Shown: piece by piece, positions 56,172-64,000 of the stretch
Layout: each line of letters starts with the position of its first letter
How positions within the stretch are numbered: the first letter of the stretch is position 1
Assembly (NCBI GenBank): GCA_016800925.1
Contig: JABCPU010000085.1
Location: 62,001 to 126,000, forward strand
Length of the DNA: 64,000 bases
Source of the DNA: Suillus spraguei
Taxonomy: Eukaryota > Basidiomycota > Agaricomycetes > Boletales > Suillaceae
Direction: 5' to 3'
The notes under the pieces: generated by a model
Database searches by the model: none
Told to the model about the DNA's origin: nothing
The model's input: only the letters and a program-made list of their open reading frames with translations
Position numbers and translations under genes: made by a program

Positions 56172-57667
56172 TTAACACTCGTCGGGTACTCTGCAGAGAG
56201 CTGGTGATCTTTTTTTTGTATCCATGAACCTTGTGTTACTTGGTTTCTGAAGTGGACAATATATTTCACGACTTGGCTAGTAGATTGAAGTTATTTATTT
56301 CTTATTTGTCAAGTATACTACATACTAGATCTTAAAATCTGACGGAGACGGACGGGTATGAACACCGAGCAAAACTTTGCCTTCATCGTCGACGCCACTA
56401 AACATTCTGTATTACATTGTATGTATGCTGGCTTACAAAATCGTACCTTGTGCCATCGAAATTCATTGGCCAATTCATTGTGTTTTGTTGATCTCATAGG
56501 TCAAGCTCATTTTTTTATGATTCGGAGTTAAGGTTCATTAGTCCAGCCATTAAGATGAAGATTAATTGGCTTGATCGCACTCTATAGCTATATCCATCAT
56601 ATATCATAGTCACGTATCATTGTCAACGTCACTGAGTGGTCATAAGTACTGTCAGTGAGATCTATGGTATTAGCCAGAACAATGAAGACGCGTTGCTGCG
56701 GTAGATTCAGTGTCATGCGCATAAAGGTTCATGGGTTCAATGCTTAAGCTACTGAAATTGATTGTTTCTACTTCCAGTATGTGACTCGTCATGCCCGATG
56801 TTGTATCTTTACTAGTAGTAGCTCTTCTCTTGCTGACGGCGAAGTGTGCTTCTGTCACGGTTACCATCCAGGGTGTACGATACCGTGGTGCAAATGAGAC
56901 GCTACCAGGCAATCATGAACCAAATTGCTGACAATCCTCTAGCTCAGGCTAACATGTTGCTACTTCCCAGGCCAGAATGATTCCAAATGATCATCGCACA
57001 CTTATGTGCTGACCGTCGGACACGTCAACCTATTATGTAAAAGTCCCGATCACAGCACCGTAGACCGGTCTTCAGACATACCTTTTGGGATTCACCCTTC
57101 TGCAAGTCGGTGGGTGTTTTGCTCGCATACTAGCACTCCATATGTGACTGACGAGTTGAAACACTAGTACGTTCAGCATGCGGCTTGCGGGTACTCGTGG
57201 CAGTGTCAAAATGCGTCAACCCTTTACATCGTTTTCCTCCGAGTCAGTACTCAACTCCGGCCAGGTTACCTTCCGAATTGCTAATGTAATTTAGCTATGT
57301 GATCGCTTGTACAAACATCCTAGAGGTCAGCATTAATATGCGCCCACGAGTCCGTTTTCAAATTGATGCAATTGCCATGCGAATATATATAACAAAGCCC
57401 CAAACGCGTGAAGGTGACGCGGTTCCCGGTTACGATAGGTGCATGATCAACAGTCTCATTCTATACACATCCCAAGTAAGTTTTCCCAATGCATGATTTT
57501 GCGATAGAATCACCCTGACACCGTGACTAGATGCAACAAGCTGGCATTCTGAGTCATTCACGACAGCTTATATTAACATTCAATATTCACAGAGTAATCC
57601 CAGTAGATTTTCCCCTGTTCCCGCATCTTGTGAGTTTGTTTCTCTATTATGTTACTAGTAATGCATA
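56172..57667. other. Intergenic stretch with an orphan signal-peptide frame
   Basis: A plus-strand frame 56791-56931 encodes 46 residues starting MPDVVSLLVVALLLLTAKCA followed by SVTVTIQGVRYRGANET, typical of a secreted protein N-terminus, but it stops at once and no following exon is evident. The rest has no recognised gene. Confidence 0.4.
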
Positions 57668-59854
57668 ATGGGTGTAGTCATGCTACAGCTACCTGACCTA
57701 CACACTCCTGGTATCACGCAGCTCGTTCTCGGTGCTACAGCTTGCATTGGGGCTATAGGAGTGATTATCCATACTTACCTTCGTAAATCGTGCCTGCCTC
57801 CTTCTCCTCCCACTTGGCGACTTCTGGGACACTTTATACCTTACTCCAGGTGAAGTTTCACATTTGGCCCCTTCGTTTTTGTAATCTAATTTTACCTCGT
57901 TCCTGATCAGCCGCGAGTCATCTCTCACTATAGAGCGGTGGATCGACGAGTATGGCCCTCTGATTACTATTCGCGCAGGAATCCAGACCGTCGTGATTAT
58001 CGGCCGATATAAAGTTAGTCCCTTCATGATATGTGATCAGCCACATGTTCAACACTTTGTAGCAGGCCGTGATGGATATAATGGAGAAGCAAGGTAGAAT
58101 CCTAGCTGATCGACCTCGCCTTATTGCTGGAGAAATTCTTACACGCGGAATGAGCCTCTCTTTGACGTACGCTGGGGACAGGTTCCGTCGGATGCGTAGG
58201 TTCGTCGCTGCGATGCTGTAAGGGCTCAAACACTAATCTTACTTTTCAATGTGGTGCAGATCACTCCATGCACATCTTCAGCCCAAATCAGCTGAAGCGT
58301 ATCAGCCTTTGCAGATGTCACGAGCGAAAACCGTGATACTCAATATCCTTGACGATCCACACAACTTTCAGAACCACGTGACAACGTAAGTGGTTTCCTA
58401 GGTACGGCGCAGGGGTCTGATAGTATGTTACTTGCGAAAATTGGAAGTTATGCCGCAGATTCGATCATGAAAATTACATACGGGAAGACCACGCCGATGA
58501 CGGCAGATGACCCCGAAATTAGGGAGATTAACCAGCAGCTCCAGACATTGAGTACAGTCTTGCGCCATGGCAATTATTTGGTGGACTCCATACCATGGCT
58601 CAAATATGTTCCTTGGTATGCGCCAGAATTAAGAGACGAGTTCGAGCGGACAATGCGACTCTTCAGAGGCCGGCTGAATCGTGTGAAACAGCAGCTAGTA
58701 CGCATCGTCTTGCATATCTTCACATGATATTTGAGTTGTTCCATAACAGAGCAATGCGGACATCGGCCCTTCGTTTTCAAAACACATGCTAGAAAATGCG
58801 CATCTCCATGGCTTGACGGAGGACGAGATAGCGCATCTTTCTGGCGACTTTTTTGGAGCTGGAACCGTACCAGTAAGGCGTTTTCTATTTTTCCGATTGT
58901 ATATACTCAGATAACGTGTCAGACCGCTGTGACGATATGCATTGTGCTAATGGCAGCCGCACATTTCCCTGAAGAGCAAGCTAAGGTACAGGCCGAGATT
59001 GATGCAGTCATCGGAAGGGAACGAGGTAGCTCGATTTTGCATCGAACTTATGTCAATTGAATGATTTATCTGCCAAAGCACCAACATTTGATGACAAACC
59101 ATCCCTTCCTCGTCTGGACGCCTTCATCTCTGAGGCTTCGAGGTGGAGACCGATGGTTCCCGACGGTGAGTCTCTGAATGGTCGGTCATACATCTGAAGT
59201 TCACACAGTCCACCTCACAGGAGTGCCTCACCGAACGACTGAAGATGTCATCTGGGCAAGTGCTCTCTGAATCATTTGTTGTCGGCAGGATAATATGATA
59301 TCTGTCCGCAGGACAACTATTGCATTCCCGCTGGAACTACGGTAATTGGCAATCACTGGTAAGTCGATGTCATTCAAGATACGATATATCAAATTGTCAC
59401 CGCCTCAGGGCCATTTCTCGAGATCCAGATGTCTATCCCGAGCCTGATGCATTCAAGCCCCAGCGCTGGATTGACGACCAAGGTCGCTTGAGGGACGATC
59501 TCACATTATTTGCATATGGATTTGGTCGGCGGTAAGCACTGTGTTTTGTGATATGTTTTCTGTGATTGTCCTTGCTTCCAGTGTATGCCCAGGTCAACAT
59601 GTTGCGAACAGGTTAGACTTTTTTCCACACACATGATTTCCCAATCTCACGTGAAATTTTACAGATCGGTGTTCATAAATTCGCTTCTTATTCTTTGGGC
59701 CTTCGAGCTCAGTCTGGATCATACGAAGCCGCAGGATGACACGGCGTTCATGAGCGCCATGGTACCAAATGTCCCTTGCGCTATCAATTTTCGGACGAGG
59801 GTCCCAGAAATAGAGCTTAGGCGTATGATGCAGAATTATCCTGAGGCTGAGTGA
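57668..59854 (+). CDS. Cytochrome P450 monooxygenase (13 exons)
   Basis: Heme-thiolate monooxygenase anchored in the ER by an N-terminal helix (LVLGATACIGAIGVIIH) followed by a Pro-rich hinge PPSPPTWRLLGH. Exons 57668-57849, 57911-58013, 58066-58199, 58260-58385, 58424-58697, 58750-58872, 58923-59025, 59079-59165, 59221-59255, 59312-59358, 59409-59531, 59582-59611 and 59665-59854 join in phase to 518 codons plus stop, a normal length. Motifs: C helix RFRRMRR, the I-helix region GDFFGAGTVPTAVT, ExxR as EASR, PxRW block FKPQRW, and heme loop FGRRVCPGQHVA with the cysteine ligand. The intron after exon 9 has a GC donor (GCAAGT). The I-helix normally reads AG.DTT; here it is AGTVPT (or AGTT if the donor at 58867 is used). 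The family resembles other mushroom multi-copy P450s; substrate unknown. Confidence 0.88.
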
Positions 59855-60488
59855 GAAGCCTTGATGGATCACCACTAGAGGGCCGCGGCGGGGGATGAAT
59901 CATCAAATCGTTCATCTCTTATCATGTCTGACTGGTGTAATATAACCAACTATGCATTTTCTTCATTAACGTCTGGCTCTGAACTTTGAGTAAGTTGTGT
60001 ATGCATTCTGAATCGTATTGCAGAAATGTAGAGTTGCGAGGCATGTACGGCTTCCAGTTCGTTTTCCTATGGTGGACACTGGACGATAAGTTACGGTTCG
60101 ATTTGCTGATATGCCGCAACTTATTTTGAAGTCCGACCAATGTTTGTTCCGAACTTTATTGGTATGCACCTATTCACGCTATGGTCCTGTCACATGAATC
60201 CTGCGCGCCGTGCTCACTAAGAGTCAGTTCGGTAAGATAGACCTCATGCAAATACATGTAGATCACATGACTTTTCGTGACATTTGTGTTAAAAAGCCTA
60301 CTGTCTTGATGACAGGCAAGCGAACAGGGAGAGAGAGAGAGCTAGAAACACAAGGTATGATCTCAGTTTCTGTTCAAGAACTCAATTAACATGTGCGCTA
60401 CATCAGGAAATTCACACATTCCTCCAGTGGAGGCTAAGGCAATGGTGGCTTGGTTATCACAGAAGATAGGTGTGGGGAGGCTGGGAGG
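59855..60488. other. Intergenic stretch
   Basis: No gene recognised. Contains a short GAGAGAGAGAG tract near 60330. Confidence 0.4.
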
Positions 60489-61344
60489 TGTTACAATCGT
60501 ATGTGCCCCTATTCATTTCCCCTTTGACTCATTTACTTGTACATTACATAACATGACTCTGACTCATATGGTCAACGCATCTGTACTATAGTTGCCTTCC
60601 TCCTTTGATATGCACTTACATTCTCACGACTCTCTTGATCCGTGCACACATATTGACTTATTTAAGCACATTGTACTATGCTTGTATACTTTACCTCAAT
60701 CTTACAGGGTTTTACCTGGAATATCCTTCGCTTAGGTCTCCAACCTAAGTCGTCTTGAATTGTCTCTAAGTCTAAGCACTCCTTAGACTTGTCTTTGAGG
60801 CCGAACCCTTGATTGTACTCAGAACGCGTTCCTTGTACTTTCACCTTGTCCTCTTCTGGACATTGTAGAACTTCCCAGCAGACCATCTGTGTCTTTTCAC
60901 TGTCGCTGGTGACGCCACCCCAGTTCGTAACAGGAGGCATGTACAACTCCTTGAGGAGTAGTTGCAGGTAAAGTACTTTTCTAGCGACACTTGTCAGGGC
61001 AATATACTCAGCCTCCACTGTTGACAGTGCAATAATGGGCTGTTTGCGCTGTAGCGAGCAAAGTCATGCTGACTGTCAAACCCCCATTTTCGACAAGCAT
61101 CTCATTACAGTCTGTGGCGGCAACCGAAGAATTCCCTTATAGCGAGTATATAGCCTTTTTGCTCTGCTAAGGCAGAACTATTCTACTTCCGTGGACCCTT
61201 ACCGGATCCTCATGCTGATGCCCTCATGTCCTGTCCAATTCCATCTAGATCCATTAGTGTGTGTTAGCGATCTAGCCAGGCACTAATGAACTTGAGTGGT
61301 GTCTGCAATGGGTGCTCTATCAAGAGCGGTGGCCCATGCATATC
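60489..61344 (-). mobile_element. Copia-type retrotransposon 3' end (RNase H and LTR remnant)
   Basis: Minus strand: SLQRKQPIIALSTVEAEYIALTSVA (61060-60985) is the copia RNase H signature (ALST.EAEY), followed by LQLLLKELYMPP. The frame continues to a stop at 60662, then sequence shared with 26335-26509 and the LTR end, seen on the plus strand as TGTTACAATCGTATGTGCCC at 60489. Upstream polyprotein sequence (minus) runs to 61344 with frame breaks and resumes beyond the solo LTR at 61820-61879. Confidence 0.75.
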
Positions 61345-61819
61345 TGTCACAACCCACAAACGAATTAACGCAAGGGCAGAGACTAGGACTCAAACTAAGG
61401 TTATCACAAAAAGAGATAGGAGCAAGGACGTCTTGGATTGCTACAGTTGTAGATACAAGAGGTTTGAACTAAAGAACTACTACAGCGAAACTAGCTAACT
61501 ATATACACATATTGAAACTGAGATGTAAACTGAGTTTGAAACTACTAGCCAATCATAAAATAGAAATGAGAATCGTACAATGTGATAGTTGTGACATTGT
61601 TATGACATCATATTCTAGAAGATTCTAAGATCACGTGATACTATCTTATCTTATCTTATCTGATAGCATCATAAAAGATCTCTTCATCTTCATCAAGAAG
61701 TTCAGTTATAGAAGCGGATATGGGGATTTTGATAGGATTTGGATTTGTCTTAGCGCTGGGTTTAGATGCTTTAGGGAAATTGAGAAAAGAGTAATGATTT
61801 GTATTTGGAATTCGTGACA
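61345..61819 (+). repeat. Solo LTR inserted in the copia remnant
   Basis: Starts TGTCACAACCCACAAACG, ends GGAATTCGTGACA, 475 bases, TG...CA. Flanks are ATATC (61340-61344) and GTATC (61820-61824), a 5-base target-site duplication with one difference. Contains a TATCT repeat near 61640. Confidence 0.75.
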
Positions 61820-61879
61820 GTATCGGTCCCCTAGTGCAGAGTGCGCTAGTTGCATTGGTTGGAGGTGGGCGCCATGCGC

Positions 61880-62627
61880 TGTCTCACAACCTACGTCACA
61901 GGGACGAGGTTCTTGATGACGATCAAAGACATAGAAGCGATGAGCTTCTATGAAGTTTGAATAGAGACGATAAGCTTATGAAAAGCTTATCGAAAGGAAG
62001 TTCAGGGTTGAAGATCAAGTAGATTCAAGTTAAAGAAGTACAAAGGCTATCTGTGCATATTTATATGTAAGGTTGAAGTGGAGTGTGAATATGTAAGTAT
62101 CACTGAATTAAGTATGAAGTCAGATAACCAATAAGAGGACACATGCTCACAAATGAATCAGAGGCGTATCAACCAATGAGAATGTGCATGTGCGCGAAAG
62201 AGTCATAAGTGCGGAGCCGAAGGTATAAAGGGTATGAGCCAATGAGGCGACGCACAAGTCAAGAAAGGTAAACGGTAAAAGGATAAAGCATAACACGATA
62301 CCAAGACATCCTTGAAGGTAGATAGGGGGTTCCCGTGAACCGAGCGAGTGCATGTGTTGAAGCGCAGGGTAATGCGACGAGCGCAGAGGAGGTGCTTGAA
62401 GCGCGAAGCAAGAGAGGCATGTATAGGCATGGAGGAGGTAGAAGGTGTGTGAAGAGGGTGTGTTCAGCAATGATGGAGGAGACGAGCGTAGGGGAGGTAA
62501 GGGGTGACGATGGCAAGCCAGACGAGGTAACAGAGGATGAGGATGGAGGCCTTGTCGGGATGAGAGTAGACGGCGATGCATAGGAGGAAAAATGATAGTA
62601 GGGGCGCAAGAAGGTGTTCTTGTAACA
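61880..62627 (+). repeat. Probable gypsy-type LTR
   Basis: Starts TGTCTCACAACCTACGTCAC and ends GTTCTTGTAACA, 748 bases, TG...CA. The flanking pentamers (TGCGC and GTGTG) do not match, so it may be one LTR of a disrupted element whose leader is 62628-63044. The reverse-strand open frames in it are composition artefacts. Confidence 0.55.
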
Positions 62628-63044
62628 GTGTGTAGTTACTTCACTTCCGCCGTTACTAAATCTATGGCAGGATTTACCTTACATCTCAAGGGGCCACTGC
62701 ATGCTGTGCACCTCTGAACTAATACCCTGTTTATTTTATTTCTCGCTACCGGACTCACCTAATGATCTTGTACACGCATGAATATGTTAAAAGGACTCAT
62801 CATACATACCGTTACCATTACTGCCTGTTACATCCTGTCTATTGGACTTAGTATCTGAACCCTCGCTAGTCTGAATCAATTTGCCTTTGAACTTTTCTCC
62901 ATTCAAATCTCACTCATCGATTTAACCGCCAGTAACTTCACCGCTTGAAGTACCATGCTACTTTTGACTTCGCTACTTGTAACTGGACTGCAGCCAGTGA
63001 TCTCGCTGGGTTGCTACCCCTTTTACTGCCTCTTTTGTCACATA
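62628..63044 (+). other. Retrotransposon leader-like stretch
   Basis: Rich in TTACC, ACTTCACCGC and TACTGCC words, like the interior of the family 2 LTRs; ends with the TA into which the Tc1/mariner element is inserted. Confidence 0.35.
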
Positions 63045-64000
63045 CAGTGGCTCAAAAAACTGTCCGCATGTTTTGGCCTTTTTACACTATCTATAATATT
63101 GTGTGAGAACAAACAAATGCCTCAAGTATGACCTCCCTTGGCTTTAATTACTGCCTCTATCCTTCTAGGCATACTCTCAATTAATTTCTGGCAATTCTCA
63201 GCTGTGATCTTCCCCCATTCCACTGCTACTCTCTCCCAAAGCTCCCATACTCCTTTAGGGGGGTTTTCATAGGCTTGAAGCTTTTTCTTGAGTGTTCCCC
63301 AGAGATGTTCAATGACATTGACATCAGGAGACTGTGCTGGCCAGTCAAGAACATTGATGTTATGTTCTTCAAACCATTCCCTAGCTCTTCTGGATGTGTG
63401 CTTGGGATCATTATCCTGTTGGAAAATGATATCTTCTTCATCAATCCCTGATTCTGCCAAGCTAGGCAGCAAGTGGTCATTTAAAATGTCCACATACTGC
63501 TCAGCATTCATCTTCCCCTCAACCTCAGCAAGCATTCCCACACCATTCCATCCCATACAGCCCCATACCATTAAAGAACCTCCTCCAAACTTGACAGTCC
63601 CATTAACCTCTCTGTCTGTTAGGCCATCTCCCTTCTTTTTCCATACATACACCTTCCCATCTGACCCAATCCTATTGATTTTGGTCTCATCTGACCATAT
63701 AACACGCTTCCAGTCCTCTACAGTCCAGTGTTGATGAGCTAAGGCAAAGGCTAGTCTTCTCTGCCTATGTTTGATGGAGAGAAGAGGCTTTTTCTTCTTT
63801 GTTACTGCCTTGAGATGAGCTGCCTTGAGAACATTCCTCACAGTTTGTGAAGAGACAGGGGTAGTGATGGTGGAATTGATATAATGGGTGGCTTGGACAG
63901 CATTATCAGCCTTTCCTGTAGTGATATGTTGGATAATAGCCCTTTTGTCAGTAGAGGTAAGCTTGGATGGACGTCCTCCACAAGAGTTTTCCTTGTCTGG
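63045..64000. mobile_element. Tc1/mariner element, left end (runs off the window)
   Basis: A terminal-repeat-like end CAGTGGCTCAAAAAACTGTC starts at 63045, directly after the target TA (63043-63044). The transposase is encoded on the minus strand and starts beyond the window edge. Confidence 0.85.
63122..64000 (-). CDS. Tc1/mariner transposase (DD34E), C-terminal part
   Basis: Cut-and-paste transposase with DNA-binding HTH domains and a DDE nuclease core. The open frame enters from the right edge as PDKENSCGGRPSKLTSTDKR and runs without a stop to 63122. HTH part: KRAIIQHITTGKADNAVQA, TPVSSQTVRNVLKAAHLKA. Catalytic residues: D in VIWSDETKINRIG, D in IIFQQDNDPKHTS, and E in SPDVNVIEHLWG; 34 residues separate the second Asp and the Glu, so DD34E. 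KKKLQ and a basic C-terminus follow. With an intact frame and an end repeat 77 bases from the stop, the element may be recent and active; the other end lies outside. Confidence 0.92.
   Translation of the reverse strand, partial: PDKENSCGGRPSKLTSTDKRAIIQHITTGKADNAVQATHYINSTITTPVSSQTVRNVLKAAHLKAVTKKKKPLLSIKHRQRRLAFALAHQHWTVEDWKRVIWSDETKINRIGSDGKVYVWKKKGDGLTDREVNGTVKFGGGSLMVWGCMGWNGVGMLAEVEGKMNAEQYVDILNDHLLPSLAESGIDEEDIIFQQDNDPKHTSRRAREWFEEHNINVLDWPAQSPDVNVIEHLWGTLKKKLQAYENPPKGVWELWERVAVEWGKITAENCQKLIESMPRRIEAVIKAKGGHT

Noticed and set aside
5322..59854. One secondary-metabolite cluster (QOX, ICMT, P450, kinase)
   Set aside because: No synthase, transporter or pathway regulator is visible, and the genes are separated by long transposon tracts; co-function is not supported.
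62147..62609. Overlapping minus-strand frames of 116-144 codons
   Set aside because: They lie antisense inside an LTR and reflect purine/pyrimidine bias.

Overview
The window looks like nuclear DNA of a basidiomycete fungus, most likely a mushroom-forming agaricomycete. Almost every host gene is split by short (about 45-60 base) GT-AG introns with CTAAY-type branch sites. The families present (FunK1 kinase, DUF6533 membrane protein, DUF6589, a fungal TPR family, multi-exon P450, repeated questin-oxidase-like genes) are typical of such genomes. Exon models below were assembled by hand from reading frame, splice consensus and recalled family motifs; no database was searched.

Layout. 1-4.4 kb: CCT5 (partial, minus) and a PP2A catalytic subunit (plus), both housekeeping genes, then a broken TPR gene. 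5-16.3 kb: questin-oxidase-like (QOX) copy A (minus), low-complexity and repeat DNA, an intact five-exon secreted-protein gene, and QOX copy B (plus). 16.6-35.8 kb: a transposon graveyard, visibly AT-richer, holding a RecQ-like helicase element, a DUF6589 relic, two LTR families (one nested in the other), copia debris, a complete PIF/Harbinger element with terminal repeats, a pogo-like element and a Ulp1/HTH/DDE_1 composite element. 35.8-44.0 kb: an inverted repeat with two 4,040-base arms and a 56-base spacer. Each arm carries a helicase 5' fragment, a complete QOX gene (copies C and D) and an ICMT-like methyltransferase; the left ICMT is cut off at the arm edge and the right one continues. 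44.2-60 kb: ordinary gene space with a tandem array of tRNA-Leu-like units, a coiled-coil gene, two broken DUF6914-like copies flanking an intact FunK1 kinase, a damaged DUF6533 7TM gene and a 13-exon cytochrome P450. 60.4-64 kb: copia remnant, two LTRs and a Tc1/mariner element that runs off the right edge.

How it fits together. The two ends are conserved host genes. The middle has been reshaped by transposons and by duplication of the QOX gene: four apparently intact copies plus two relics, three of the four sharing a GC-AG intron. QOX, P450 and ICMT are all enzyme families seen in secondary metabolism, but they are interleaved with repeats and kinases, so a biosynthetic cluster is not established. 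The strongest structural observation is the large palindrome, whose two edges show which side is collinear with undisturbed sequence and which is a junction.
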